Shown piece after piece: positions 7,502 to 16,522 of a stretch of DNA of 33,621 bases. Origin of the DNA: an uncultured Prevotellaceae bacterium. Lineage in GTDB: Bacteria > Bacteroidota > Bacteroidia > Bacteroidales > Bacteroidaceae. The stretch covers positions 1 to 33,621 of the forward strand of contig CAMZCM010000022.1 of NCBI GenBank assembly GCA_947305005.1. The letters run 5' to 3'. Below the pieces are notes generated by a model. It searched no databases. It was not told where the DNA came from and saw only the letters and a program-made list of their open reading frames with translations. A program made the position numbers and the translations under genes. Every line of letters starts with the position of its first letter. Positions within the stretch are counted from its first letter, which is position 1.

Positions 7502-9004
7502 CTATTTCTTAAACTTATTGATACAGTCAATATAAGCCTCAACCGAAGCTGTCACAATATCTGTGTTGGCACCGAAACCATAGTAGAGATGGCCGTCGTA
7601 TTCTACTTGCATGTGGACCTTACCCACATCGTCGGAACCTTTAGAGATTGCTTGAATGGTGAATTCCTTGAGCGTCATCTGGCGACGGATAATCACCTTC
7701 AACGCCTTGATGGCTGCATCCACAGGACCATTTCCGGAAGCTGAAGCTTCAAACTTCTCTCCACTGATATTCAAGCCGATTGCTGCTACGCTGCGGACAC
7801 CTTTACCTGTTGTTACCTGCAGATAATCGAGCTTGATGGCATGAGAAGCCGTGCGGTCGGCACCTGCTAGCATAAGGATATCGTCGTCCGTAATCTCCTT
7901 CTTCTGGTCAGCCAGACGCAGGAACGCCTCGTAGGTCTTATCCAACGACTCCTCATTCATCTCAATGCCCAACACCTGCAGACGATGTTTCAGCGCGGCG
8001 TGTCCGCTGCGAGCTGTGAGCACGATGCTGTTATCGTCGATTCCCACATCCTTCGGGTCGATAATCTCATAGGTCTGCACATTCTTCAATACGCCATCCT
8101 GATGAATACCGCTGCTGTGAGCAAAGGCATTGCGGCCAACGATGGCCTTGTTCGGCTGAATCGGCATATTCATGAGCGACGAGACAAGACGTGATGTCGG
8201 ATATATCTTCTGCGTGTTGATATTCGTGTCGATGCCGATGCCCTTGTGACATTTCAGGATCATCGCAATCTCCTCCAAACTGGTGTTGCCCGCACGTTCA
8301 CCGATGCCATTGATGGTTACTTCAGCCTGTCGTGCACCATTGAGGATACCTTCCATCGTGTTGGCCGTAGCCATTCCGAGGTCGTTGTGGCAGTGAGTAC
8401 TAAGGATAGCCTTGCCGTTGCTGAGACCATCCACGTGCTCCATCAGATATTTAATCTTCTGACCGAACTCCTGCGGCAGACAGTAGCCCGTAGTGTCAGG
8501 GATATTACAAACTGTGGCTCCTGCGTTCACAACAGCGTCAATCACACGCGCCAGGTATTCATTATCCGTTCGCCCTGCATCCTCAGCGTAGAACTCCACA
8601 TCTTCCACAAAACGCTTGGCATATTTCACAGCTGCTACAGCTCGCTCGATAATCTCCTCGCGGGTAGCGTTGAATTTATATTTAATGTGTGACTCGCTAG
8701 TACCGATGCCCGTGTGGATGCGTTTATGTTTTGCATATCTCAGCGCCTCAACGGCTACGTCGATGTCCTTCTCCACCGCCCGAGTCAAGGCGCAGATGGT
8801 GGGCCATGTGACAGCCTTCGATATCTCTATTACGCTGTTGAAGTCGCCTGGCGAGCTAATGGGGAAGCCAGCCTCGATGACGTCCACGCCCAGTGTCTCC
8901 AGCGCCTTGGCCACCTGAATCTTTTCAATCGTGTTCAACTGACAGCCAGGCACTTGCTCGCCGTCTCTTAGGGTTGTGTCGAAAATAAATAATCTGTCGC
9001 TCAT
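7502..9004 (-). CDS. leuA: 2-isopropylmalate synthase
   Basis: First committed enzyme of leucine synthesis: acetyl-CoA plus 2-oxoisovalerate gives 2-isopropylmalate. 500 residues, normal for LeuA. The N-terminal [10 protein letters not shown] (8-17) holds the catalytic Arg and metal Asp; HCHND (H204, H206) gives the metal ligands; NGIGERAGN follows; residues about 385-500 form the C-terminal regulatory domain that normally binds leucine. First gene of the leuA-leuC-leuD-leuA2 cluster. Upstream lie an attenuator-like hairpin, a leader peptide and a strong promoter, so expression is probably controlled by branched-chain amino acid supply as well as by feedback on the enzyme. Confidence 0.95.
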   Translation of the reverse strand: MSDRLFIFDTTLRDGEQVPGCQLNTIEKIQVAKALETLGVDVIEAGFPISSPGDFNSVIEISKAVTWPTICALTRAVEKDIDVAVEALRYAKHKRIHTGIGTSESHIKYKFNATREEIIERAVAAVKYAKRFVEDVEFYAEDAGRTDNEYLARVIDAVVNAGATVCNIPDTTGYCLPQEFGQKIKYLMEHVDGLSNGKAILSTHCHNDLGMATANTMEGILNGARQAEVTINGIGERAGNTSLEEIAMILKCHKGIGIDTNINTQKIYPTSRLVSSLMNMPIQPNKAIVGRNAFAHSSGIHQDGVLKNVQTYEIIDPKDVGIDDNSIVLTARSGHAALKHRLQVLGIEMNEESLDKTYEAFLRLADQKKEITDDDILMLAGADRTASHAIKLDYLQVTTGKGVRSVAAIGLNISGEKFEASASGNGPVDAAIKALKVIIRRQMTLKEFTIQAISKGSDDVGKVHMQVEYDGHLYYGFGANTDIVTASVEAYIDCINKFKK

Positions 9005-9007
9005 ATC

Positions 9008-9045
9008 ATTTTTAATTTTTCACTCTTCACTTTTCACTCTTCACT
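9008..9045. repeat. Low-complexity TTTTCACTCTTCAC repeat in the leuA 5' UTR
   Basis: Between the attenuator hairpin and the leuA start, the + strand reads as repeats of TTCACTCTTCACTTTTCAC. The same family occurs twice inside the Ca2+ ATPase gene (17491-17535 and 17692-17736). Here it occupies the place where a terminator U-tract and a ribosome-binding region would normally lie. Confidence 0.75.
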
Positions 9046-9048
9046 ACA

Positions 9049-9088
9049 AACAGAGCCTTTCTCACTGGGAAGTGGGAAAGGCTCTGTT
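9049..9088 (-). terminator. Attenuator-like hairpin upstream of leuA
   Basis: On the minus strand ACAGAGCCTTTC pairs with GAAAGGCTCTGT across a short inner stem (CCACT/AGTG). It follows the leader-peptide stop by about 24 bases and precedes leuA by about 45. Only TGTTTG follows it, so the U-tract is weak. The 5' arm contains CACTTCC (9068-9074), which can instead pair with GGAAGTG in leader codons 21-23 (9126-9132). That gives two exclusive structures, as expected for attenuation. The regulatory role is inferred. Confidence 0.7.
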
Positions 9089-9111
9089 CGCATATCTTTT
9101 GCCTGTTTGCG

Positions 9112-9192
9112 TCAAACACTAACCACACTTCCGATTGGCTTACGCAGTCGGATACCCAGAATGGCCAGAATAATGACGTTCAGATTGTGCAT
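9112..9192 (-). CDS. Leu/Ile/Val-rich leader peptide of the leu operon
   Basis: A 26-codon frame beginning MHNLNVIILAILGI and ending SVVSV, with a TGA stop. Thirteen of 26 residues are branched-chain: Leu at 4, 9, 12, 16; Ile at 7, 8, 11, 14, 20; Val at 6, 23, 24, 26. It starts about 26 bases after the predicted transcription start of a strong promoter and is followed by a hairpin and then leuA. This is the classical arrangement of an amino-acid attenuation leader: stalling on Leu/Ile/Val codons would leave codons 21-23 (GGAAGTG) free to pair with the hairpin's 5' arm. It is too short for usual gene callers. Role inferred from composition and position. Confidence 0.75.
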   Translation of the reverse strand: MHNLNVIILAILGIRLRKPIGSVVSV

Positions 9193-9221
9193 ATCTGTTG
9201 TTAGATAATTGAAATCGGCTG

Positions 9222-9253
9222 CAAAAGTACGTTATTCTGTTGACAGGAACAAA
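9222..9253 (-). promoter_or_regulatory. leu operon promoter (TTTG-N20-TACTTTTG)
   Basis: On the minus strand the -33 box TTTG (9250-9253) is followed after exactly 20 bases by the -7 box TACTTTTG (9222-9229), the Bacteroidetes primary-sigma consensus. Predicted start of transcription is near 9218. It sits just after the stop of the outer-membrane protein gene. Confidence 0.85.
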
Positions 9254-9271
9254 TAAAATCGGCTCTTTTTA

Positions 9272-12181
9272 TCAAAAATCCCCTCCCCTGTCGCCACCAG
9301 AGCCTCTGCGGAAGCCGCCGTCACCGCCTCCCCAGTTGCGTTCTCCGTCATTCTCGCCACCGCGTTCACGCCGCTGACGGCTGGCTCCCATGCCACGTCC
9401 GCCGAAGACATTGAAGCGGTAGGTGAAGGAGAGCATCACATACGAGGTGACACGCTCGCTGTCGGAGTCTGTACGTGAGGTAGCAGAGATATTACGGCTC
9501 ACCATATCACGCTGCTGCAGGATATCGTTCCAGCGCAGACTGACAGTAGCCTGCCGCTTGCTCAGGAAAGAGAACGAAGCCTGCGCGTTCCATATCCATT
9601 GGTTGGTGTTCATCGCCTCGTCAGCATAGCCGCGACGGCTGTTCTGACTGATGTCTGAGGAAAGGTTCAATCCAAACCAGAAGTTCATGATGGCGCTGCC
9701 ACCATAGGAGAAGGTATAGGTGTCGAGATTGGAAGCGGCTGTGGCTGTGGAGCGTGCACGGTGGTAGCCTGCCGACCCACGGACATTCGCCTCAAAGGTG
9801 TTCTCATTCTCATACGTCTCACGATAGGTGAAGCGCAGGTTCTGGTTGAAATTGTCGGAGTTGGTGACATTCTTGACCGTCTCCTTATTGGCCGACTGAT
9901 AGACATAGCCGTTGCTCGTCGTGTGGTTGTAGCTCGATCCGGAACCGATGCGGAAGCGTTGGTCGCGTAGTGCCGTATTGAAGTTGAAGTTGGCGCGTCC
10001 GTTCCAGTTGCCATCGATATTCACAGGCTTGGTCACACGTCCGCCTGTCTCTTCCTTATACTCCGTACGACTGGCGGTGGCGTTCTGCGTGGCTCTTCCT
10101 TCGATATTGAAGTTATAGTTACGCTGGTAGTCGGGTTGTGCCAAGCGCCATTCTGCACGCAACGTGTGCGTGAACGACGGTTTCAGCTCAGGGTTACCCA
10201 ATCGGATGTTCAGCGGGTTGGCGTTGCTCAACGTGTCCGGTATCAGGTCTGTGATGCCTGGTTGCCCGCTCTGTCCGCCATAGCGTGCATCAATCTGATG
10301 CTGACGTGAGAAGCGATAGCGGAAGTTCACCGTGGGCGCCCAGTTGACAACGGTGCGCGAGAGGTCATAGTGTTTCCAACCCTTGTTGTAATCCACTCGG
10401 TTCACCTGTGGCTGCAGATTGAAACCGATGTTCAAGCGTACCTTGGAATTGATGAGCCGGTACTGCAAGCGCAGGTCGTGGTTCTGATAGTGATTCTCCG
10501 TGTAGTTGCACTGGGCCGTATCGGGTGTTGCCCACTCCATATGACCGTCGTAGTTGTCAATTCCTAAGAAATAATGGTCCACCAGCGGGTCGAAGATACT
10601 GGACACGGTGCGGTCACGATCGTTGAAACGCCATGAATAATTATAGGAGAATTGCAGAAACTGTCCTGTGGCAATGGGCTCGGTGTAGGAGATGCGCGCT
10701 GACCAGTTCTTACCGATGTTGCGCGAGTCATCATATTGTATCTTGTGGTAAATGCTATCTTCGCCCGTCATCGCCAGCAGCTGGTAGTAGTCGATTTGCG
10801 AGTAACTGCTACTATTGCCGTCGCTTTGATTGAGACTACCGCTGAGATTGAAGGTGATATTACGTCCTGGCTTCTTCAACCTGCGATTGATCTGCAAGGA
10901 CAGCGAACCGCTGATGTTGTCATTGGCGTTGCGATTGGCGTTAAGGTTATGGTTCACACCGATGCTGCGCAGGGCAGCCAACTCTGACAACGGATCGCTG
11001 ACCAAGGCGTAGGGGTTATCCTTGAACGTTGCACTCTCGCTGTCGCTGTGGCTGCGGCTGCCGTTGATGCTGAACTGTGGACGCATAATGATGTTCGTCA
11101 TCGTGTCCGGCTTCCATTCCACCATCCATCGCGTTTCAAAGGCATCGCTGTGACTGCCGTTGCTGCTTTTACGATTGCTGTAGGCCGCATTCTTGTTCTC
11201 AAAGTTCTGCGAGTTACTCCATGAAGCGCCGGAAGCTTGATTGAAGCGTCCTGTGACGCCGCCGTTCAGTTCTAGTTTATCCCATTCCAGGTTCAGGCTG
11301 GCGGCCACGTCCTGATTCTCTTGCATACCGCTTCCCTGTGTGTTATTGGCATTGCCCACCACGCTGGCTTTCTGCTTATCTAAGAAACGGTTCACATTCA
11401 CACGTCCCTGATAACGGTCTTCTGTTCCGTAGCCGCCTGAGAGCTGTCCGAACCAGCCGCGCCGTCGGTCTTTCTTGATTTCCAAGTCCAGCACCGTCTG
11501 TTCCTCGCCGTCATCGATGCCCGTGATACGCGCCAAATCGCTCTGTTTGTCGTAGGCTTTCACCTTATCCACAATCTCCGCAGGTATATTCTTCAGCACC
11601 AGCTGTTGGTTGTTGTTGAAGAACACCTTGCCATCTACCAATATCTGCTTCACTTCCTTGCCGTTGTGAGTGATCTTGCCTTCATCGTCAATCACGATGC
11701 CCGGTAGTTTCTTAATCAGTTCCTCCACCATTGAGCCGGGTGGCAGCGAGAAAGCCGCTGCATTGTACATCACGGTGTCATCAACAAGTGTCATCTCCGG
11801 CAGTTTGCCTTCCACCACCGTCTCTGCCAGCAGCTTGGCATCCTCCTTCATCAGGATATCCTGCACCTTCTTGTTACCGCCCTTGCCTGTCAGAGTGAGG
11901 GCAAAGGACTGTGTCTTGTAACCCATGTAAGACACCTTTAATGTATATTTACCTACAGGCACGCCTGGAATCATAAACTGTCCGTTCTCCTGGCTTTGTC
12001 GTCCCGCCACCATCTTTCCTGTGGAATCGTTCACCTGCACATTGGCGCCCGGCAGTGGCTGTAACGTGGAATTCTCATAGACAGTTCCACGTACATTATA
12101 CCACTGTGCTACAGCGGATTCAGAGAAGAAAAAGATGGCGATGGACACTACCATCGCCATCCAACATTTACTCAAATTCAT
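9272..12181 (-). CDS. TonB-receptor-like outer-membrane beta-barrel protein with RG-rich tail
   Basis: Outer-membrane protein of the type with a CarboxypepD_reg-like domain, a plug and a large beta-barrel (outer membrane beta-barrel family). 969 residues: signal peptide about 1-26; the carboxypeptidase-regulatory-like fold about 27-115 (VRGTVYENSTLQPLPGANV); plug-like region about 118-250 (LVDGKVF, IPAEIVDKVKAYDKQSD); then amphipathic strands to about 926, ending TYRFNVF. A 43-residue Gly/Arg-rich tail (927-969) follows and the protein ends in Phe. No SusD-like partner is nearby, so it is not a standard SusC. Cargo unknown. No clear TAnnTTTG promoter is seen in the 110 bases upstream. Confidence 0.85.
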   Translation of the reverse strand: MNLSKCWMAMVVSIAIFFFSESAVAQWYNVRGTVYENSTLQPLPGANVQVNDSTGKMVAGRQSQENGQFMIPGVPVGKYTLKVSYMGYKTQSFALTLTGKGGNKKVQDILMKEDAKLLAETVVEGKLPEMTLVDDTVMYNAAAFSLPPGSMVEELIKKLPGIVIDDEGKITHNGKEVKQILVDGKVFFNNNQQLVLKNIPAEIVDKVKAYDKQSDLARITGIDDGEEQTVLDLEIKKDRRRGWFGQLSGGYGTEDRYQGRVNVNRFLDKQKASVVGNANNTQGSGMQENQDVAASLNLEWDKLELNGGVTGRFNQASGASWSNSQNFENKNAAYSNRKSSNGSHSDAFETRWMVEWKPDTMTNIIMRPQFSINGSRSHSDSESATFKDNPYALVSDPLSELAALRSIGVNHNLNANRNANDNISGSLSLQINRRLKKPGRNITFNLSGSLNQSDGNSSSYSQIDYYQLLAMTGEDSIYHKIQYDDSRNIGKNWSARISYTEPIATGQFLQFSYNYSWRFNDRDRTVSSIFDPLVDHYFLGIDNYDGHMEWATPDTAQCNYTENHYQNHDLRLQYRLINSKVRLNIGFNLQPQVNRVDYNKGWKHYDLSRTVVNWAPTVNFRYRFSRQHQIDARYGGQSGQPGITDLIPDTLSNANPLNIRLGNPELKPSFTHTLRAEWRLAQPDYQRNYNFNIEGRATQNATASRTEYKEETGGRVTKPVNIDGNWNGRANFNFNTALRDQRFRIGSGSSYNHTTSNGYVYQSANKETVKNVTNSDNFNQNLRFTYRETYENENTFEANVRGSAGYHRARSTATAASNLDTYTFSYGGSAIMNFWFGLNLSSDISQNSRRGYADEAMNTNQWIWNAQASFSFLSKRQATVSLRWNDILQQRDMVSRNISATSRTDSDSERVTSYVMLSFTYRFNVFGGRGMGASRQRRERGGENDGERNWGGGDGGFRRGSGGDRGGDF

Positions 12182-12291
12182 GTGTCAATCTTAGCGACTT
12201 GGCATTTTTATGACAGCCGCCTTTCATAAAGGTTTAATCCCCACCCTTTTTTCTTCATTTTTTTCTCATTCACCCCTGACAGACATGATGA

Positions 12292-14070
12292 TTATCGGAT
12301 AGCGGTCTTGCGTCCACCTATAATATATAGGCCATGTGGTAACTGGCGACGGGCGGATTGCACTTTGGAGACTAGGCGGCCGCTGAAATCGACACAATCG
12401 TCAGACGGAACAGAGACAGGACGAGCAACGGTTTGAATGCCTGTGGGGAAGAACTCCTTGGGTTGGAGGATCGCCTGTCCCAACACAAAATCAGCATTCT
12501 TGGCAGCATCGGTGTAAAACACAATGACATAGTTTCCCGTCTCTTCAATATCAAACTCTATGGTCTGCTGACGCACCAATGTGAACTTGTTGCCTGTGTC
12601 CCCACCAATATTAACGGTGGGCGTGTAAGTATCAGAGGCCACTTCCTGCCCACTGGTACTCTCTATGGCAACAGTCACAGGTGTGAACTCAGGCTGATTC
12701 CAATTGCAGATTTTGTATTTGAGAGCATAATGTCCTGAGTGTAAGGTCAAATAGGAACGAGCAGACTTGTCTCCGAATTTAGCCCAGGCAGCTTTCGCCC
12801 TATTTGTGCCGTTTTGAACAAGCAGCCCATACTCAAAAGCTCGTGAGGAATTAGTGAAATGCAGAAGACGACTGCCATCAGTATATGAAGTGCCACCACC
12901 CACTCGTTTGGAGAGTCCGTTGCTCACGTACCAGTCCTGTGGCACTACATCCCCAGCTGTGAAGTTCTGATGTAGATTGTATGAACTCTTGGACGCAATG
13001 CAATTGATTAGGCACGTAGCTTGCGCTGTCTTTTCCACCTTGTCTGTCACTTCCACACGCAGGTTGTGTTTGCCTGCCGCTGGAGCTGACAAGGTCGTGC
13101 TGTAAGGCAAAGAGGTCTTCGATTCGATGAACGTATTACCATCATAGAAATCGGCTTTCGTAATCTTTACGTTGGGCGTCTTAGCAGTGGCCTTGATGGT
13201 GATGTCAGGAAAGGTGGCCTCACCCTGAGGCGCCATACAGAGATATGTAGCATCCCCTGCCGGCTGGGTGATTCTCACCATAGGCATATTGAGTGTAAAA
13301 CGCTTGCAGAAATTCCAAATGAGATGACGATTCAGATCCATGGGCCAATGGCCACCATTATGAAAAGAGTACAACCACACCTCGCCGCCATTAGCTCCGC
13401 CCGTCCAGCACTCTAAGTCGCCATTATACCAGCTACTGCTAATAGGCTTGTAGCCAACCGTTTTACTATAGTTGGGGTGGTTGTCATGCTTGGCATAGCT
13501 CTCAATGTAGGAATGGATATTATATTCTTCGTAGCCAAACACTTCATCGTCATAGGCTATACACTCCAACAAGTTGACTGGCTTTGTGCAGCTGTTCCAA
13601 GGTTCACCGGAGAGGACGCCACTCGTGGGCGCAAAGGCGGCTATCTTGTCCTGTACACTACCTATGCAATGATGGATAAGCATTGAGCCCATAGAGAAAC
13701 CTGACCAATAGACTCTATCTGTGTCAATGTTGAAACGACTAGCCATCTCGTCGATGGTCTTGAGAACGAAAGACTGGTCATTGGTTCCCCACACATCCCA
13801 CGTATTACCATCGCTGCGCAGATAGGAAATGACAAATTTGGCCGTATCAATCATCTCATACATCTTATCAGCACCATACTGATACTCCGGGTTTTGATTC
13901 ATTCCATGTGTCACAATGAACAACGGCGACTTATCTGGCAACGTATTAGGCGTGAACACCACCATATTGCGTTGCTTGCCATTCACGTTAATGTCAATCA
14001 ACTCCTGCTTGTAAGCAAATGCAGAGAAGACCAAGAGGAGCAAAGAGAAGGAAAGTAATGACCGTTTCAT
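12292..14070 (-). CDS. Secreted PHB-depolymerase/feruloyl-esterase-like hydrolase with Ig-like and C-terminal sorting-like region
   Basis: Alpha/beta-hydrolase of the LpqC/PHB depolymerase (CE1-like) group, probably an extracellular carbohydrate esterase. The start is set at 14070 (MKRSLLSFSLL, a clear signal peptide); the frame extends to 14121 but would overlap the upstream kinase. 592 residues. The nucleophile is in GFSMGS (S126), with likely His in HNGGHWP (H241) and an Asp near 174-175. Residues about 268-360 form an Ig-like module; 375-540 look like a beta-sandwich possibly binding sugar; the end (about 565-592, GRLVSKVQ...GLYIIGGRKTAIR) resembles Bacteroidetes C-terminal secretion/sorting tails. 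It follows the kinase gene by 16 bases, so they probably share a transcript. Substrate unknown. Confidence 0.8.
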   Translation of the reverse strand: MKRSLLSFSLLLLVFSAFAYKQELIDINVNGKQRNMVVFTPNTLPDKSPLFIVTHGMNQNPEYQYGADKMYEMIDTAKFVISYLRSDGNTWDVWGTNDQSFVLKTIDEMASRFNIDTDRVYWSGFSMGSMLIHHCIGSVQDKIAAFAPTSGVLSGEPWNSCTKPVNLLECIAYDDEVFGYEEYNIHSYIESYAKHDNHPNYSKTVGYKPISSSWYNGDLECWTGGANGGEVWLYSFHNGGHWPMDLNRHLIWNFCKRFTLNMPMVRITQPAGDATYLCMAPQGEATFPDITIKATAKTPNVKITKADFYDGNTFIESKTSLPYSTTLSAPAAGKHNLRVEVTDKVEKTAQATCLINCIASKSSYNLHQNFTAGDVVPQDWYVSNGLSKRVGGGTSYTDGSRLLHFTNSSRAFEYGLLVQNGTNRAKAAWAKFGDKSARSYLTLHSGHYALKYKICNWNQPEFTPVTVAIESTSGQEVASDTYTPTVNIGGDTGNKFTLVRQQTIEFDIEETGNYVIVFYTDAAKNADFVLGQAILQPKEFFPTGIQTVARPVSVPSDDCVDFSGRLVSKVQSARRQLPHGLYIIGGRKTAIR

Positions 14071-14086
14071 TGAAGCAGGGATTGGC

Positions 14087-15595
14087 TTATTCGTACAAGC
14101 TAAGGACGAAGCGAGTGCCACGAGTATATTCTGGATCTATCTCCAAATCGCCATTCATTTTGAGTGCCATCTGCTTGCAGATCGGCAATCCGAGGCCATC
14201 GCCTGTCGTGAGGTCCTTGAGTTCCAAGAAAGGCTTGAAGACATCCTCACGTTTCTCCTCAGGAATCACTTCACCCGTGTTGGAAACCAGGAACTGACAT
14301 TTATGCGCACTACGTTTCTTGTATTCCAACGTCACTCTCCCACCTTCTGGCGTATATTTCGCCGCATTACGCAGCAGATGCAACAGAACATGCGAGACGT
14401 ATTCCACATTGATATGAGTAGTCATATTGGGTACATCAGAATGAACCGTGACATTTGTTTTCACCCTGCCACGAACCTGCTCCAGAAGACCTTCACAGAA
14501 TTTCGGGATCTGCACTTCTTCCACCTCTACCTTCTCGTCCATCGTTGTCTCCAACGTTGATAAGGTCTGGATGTGACGTGAGAAATCCTGCAACGCTTTC
14601 ACCTCTGGAATCTGGGGATTAAGTTTCTGTAAGGTCGGCTCCATCTGCGCAGAGATATTATTGATGAACATGGCTTTTAGGGCATTGTTCTCATTGGCCG
14701 TCTTGAGCATCTTCTTATACCTACGGTTCAAGAAAATCACACGCATCAGCACCACAGCACCCACCACAATTGTACCTGCCAAAGCAACGGCAAGGATGCA
14801 AAGAGCTGTGATGATGCCGCTACGCGTAGCCAGCGAACTATCTTTCTCTGAGATAATTTCCTCGTTCTCGGCTATCTGCTGTTTCAAGGCACCAATCTCA
14901 TCTGCCGTCTTCAAAGCGCTGACAGAATCTTTCCACACGACATAACTCTGATAGGCTTTATGGACTATATTAGCATTATTGCTTCTTCGTCCGTTGGAAA
15001 TCAGTGTCTTATAAACATCTTCCACCTTGTCATATTCCTTTTGCGCTGTCAGTTTTCCGGCCATTTCCTTGAAAACGGCATCGCCTTTTTCATTCTGTCC
15101 GAAGGTGTAGTAGTAGATGGTCTTAGTGTAAAGCAAATCGTTATTTAAAGCTTCATCATTAGCTGTCTTTGCCAGACCCTCCATGATATCAAGCTGGGCT
15201 TTGGCACTATCACTCTTCCTCAGTTTCATGTACATCTGCAATCGTTGGTTGGTCACCAGATACCGCAAAGCAGCTTTGGAAGCGGCACTTTGTTTACTTG
15301 AGGTAATCACATATTCCACACGATGCAGCAACTCAAAAGCCTCCTTATAGAAGTTCTCCTTAGAATAATATAATTCCGTCGCTTTCACACCACATTCCAC
15401 AGAGGATTTAATCTGCCCTTTATTGGCATAGTCCTCGAAAGCTCGAATGAAGTTATAGCGAGCCGCCGCTACATTACCCGATTTTTGCTCTGTCTCAGCA
15501 CGTTGATGAAAGTCGTTGATAACATTCTCCTGAGCGATGACAAACGCACAGCAGAATAACATGCTCCCCAGAAAGATGAAAACTTTTTTATTCAT
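14087..15595 (-). CDS. TPR-containing membrane sensor-kinase-like protein lacking the H-box histidine
   Basis: 502 residues from MNKKVFIFLG (start 15595, chosen because promoter boxes lie at 15627-15658, inside the longer frame, and the signal peptide begins here). Signal peptide about 1-21; helical TPR-like periplasmic region about 25-250; one membrane segment about 261-289; cytoplasmic linker; GHKL ATPase domain about 395-502 with N-box LLRNAAKY (407-414), a divergent G1 box VSNTGEVIP (437-445) and G2 DGLGLPIC (466-473). Where kinases normally have N-x-S-H-E the sequence is NNISAQMEP (312-320), so the expected phospho-acceptor His is Ala316. It may be a non-classical or inactive sensor. No response regulator adjoins; an esterase gene follows. 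Confidence 0.8.
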   Translation of the reverse strand: MNKKVFIFLGSMLFCCAFVIAQENVINDFHQRAETEQKSGNVAAARYNFIRAFEDYANKGQIKSSVECGVKATELYYSKENFYKEAFELLHRVEYVITSSKQSAASKAALRYLVTNQRLQMYMKLRKSDSAKAQLDIMEGLAKTANDEALNNDLLYTKTIYYYTFGQNEKGDAVFKEMAGKLTAQKEYDKVEDVYKTLISNGRRSNNANIVHKAYQSYVVWKDSVSALKTADEIGALKQQIAENEEIISEKDSSLATRSGIITALCILAVALAGTIVVGAVVLMRVIFLNRRYKKMLKTANENNALKAMFINNISAQMEPTLQKLNPQIPEVKALQDFSRHIQTLSTLETTMDEKVEVEEVQIPKFCEGLLEQVRGRVKTNVTVHSDVPNMTTHINVEYVSHVLLHLLRNAAKYTPEGGRVTLEYKKRSAHKCQFLVSNTGEVIPEEKREDVFKPFLELKDLTTGDGLGLPICKQMALKMNGDLEIDPEYTRGTRFVLSLYE

Positions 15596-15626
15596 AATAA
15601 ATTCACTTTTAATCCTTTTTCTTGTG

Positions 15627-15658
15627 CAAAAATAGAGATTATTTAGACTACAACCAAA
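15627..15658 (-). promoter_or_regulatory. Promoter of the sensor-kinase gene
   Basis: Minus strand TTTG (15655-15658), 20-base spacer, TATTTTTG (15627-15634): a full Bacteroidetes promoter. Transcription would start near 15623, about 28 bases before the chosen start codon. It rules out the start at 15751. Confidence 0.85.
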
Positions 15659-15719
15659 ACATTTACGAATAATTGAAGAAAAATCTTCACATACAAACCA
15701 TATATGCTGAAAAAAAATG

Positions 15720-15727
15720 TACTTTTG
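15720..15727 (+). promoter_or_regulatory. -7 promoter element of the HAD phosphatase gene
   Basis: TACTTTTG followed by C matches the Bacteroidetes -7 box; no good TTTG lies 20 bases upstream. The predicted start of transcription near 15731 favours the ATG at 15755 over the one at 15704. Confidence 0.65.
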
Positions 15728-15754
15728 CAGACAAAATTTGGCAAACATCATCCA

Positions 15755-16459
15755 ATGAGACCTTACAACGATCTATTCATTGACTTCGACGATACACTTT
15801 ACGACACACACGGCAACGCCGATATCGCCCTCCATGAATTATTTGACACCTTGAAGTTGGGACAATGGTTCTCTGACCCTGCTGTGTTCTACGATGAATA
15901 TTGGAAAACAAATATCGCGTTGTGGACGAGCTATGCTCAGGGAGATATTACACGTGATTACCTGATTTTAGAGCGTTTTCGCCGTCCGCTGAGCTTCGGC
16001 AAAGGACTGGAAGCTACCACCGATTTCTGTTTGGAAGCCGGCGACCTGTTCCTTGACCTATGCTCCAACAAGCCTGGGTTAGTAGAGGGAGCAAAGGAGT
16101 TAATGGATTATCTGAAGGAACGAGGCTATCGTATGCACATGTGCAGCAACGGTTTCCATGAGGTGCAATACAAAAAGCTGAAAGCTTGTGGGTTACACGA
16201 CTATTTCGATACCATTATTCTCAGCGAGGATGCTGGAGCCAATAAACCTTCTGAACAATACTTTAATTACGCATTCAAGGTATCAAGTGCTGTCAGAGAG
16301 ACAACGCTGATGATTGGTGACAACTTCACAACGGATATCCTCGGAGCCAAACAAGCGGGTTTGGCAACGGCCTTCTTTAACCGTTTTCCTGAATTCCCTG
16401 CCCCGGAACCCGTTGATTACGAAGTCACATCGTTAAAGCAACTGATGCAGATTCTGTAG
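15755..16459 (+). CDS. yjjG: HAD-family phosphatase, YjjG-type (pyrimidine) nucleotidase
   Basis: Cytoplasmic HAD hydrolase similar to YjjG, which dephosphorylates nucleoside 5'-monophosphates and non-canonical pyrimidine nucleotides. 234 residues from MRPYNDLF; the longer frame from 15704 starts upstream of the promoter box and adds residues without family resemblance. HAD motifs in order: [10 protein letters not shown] (D10 nucleophile, D12), II CSNGF, III Lys in [22 protein letters not shown] helical cap lies between motifs I and II. Single gene, divergent from the kinase and convergent with the Ca2+ ATPase. Substrate is assigned by family resemblance only. Confidence 0.88.
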   Translation: MRPYNDLFIDFDDTLYDTHGNADIALHELFDTLKLGQWFSDPAVFYDEYWKTNIALWTSYAQGDITRDYLILERFRRPLSFGKGLEATTDFCLEAGDLFLDLCSNKPGLVEGAKELMDYLKERGYRMHMCSNGFHEVQYKKLKACGLHDYFDTIILSEDAGANKPSEQYFNYAFKVSSAVRETTLMIGDNFTTDILGAKQAGLATAFFNRFPEFPAPEPVDYEVTSLKQLMQIL

Positions 16460-16522
16460 ATATATGCAGCATTGCAAAAAGTAGGAACGGGCGGGCGGTC
16501 GAATCAAACAACTCCCTATATC

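Noticed and set aside
7501..7542. Longer leuC start at 7542
   Set aside because: The extra 14 residues only overlap the leuA 3' end; the ATG at 7500 directly after the leuA stop matches LeuC N-termini.
14071..14121. Longer esterase start at 14121
   Set aside because: It would overlap the kinase gene and bury the signal peptide behind 17 residues.
15596..15751. Longer sensor-kinase start at 15751
   Set aside because: The consensus promoter at 15627-15658 lies inside it, and the signal peptide begins at 15595.
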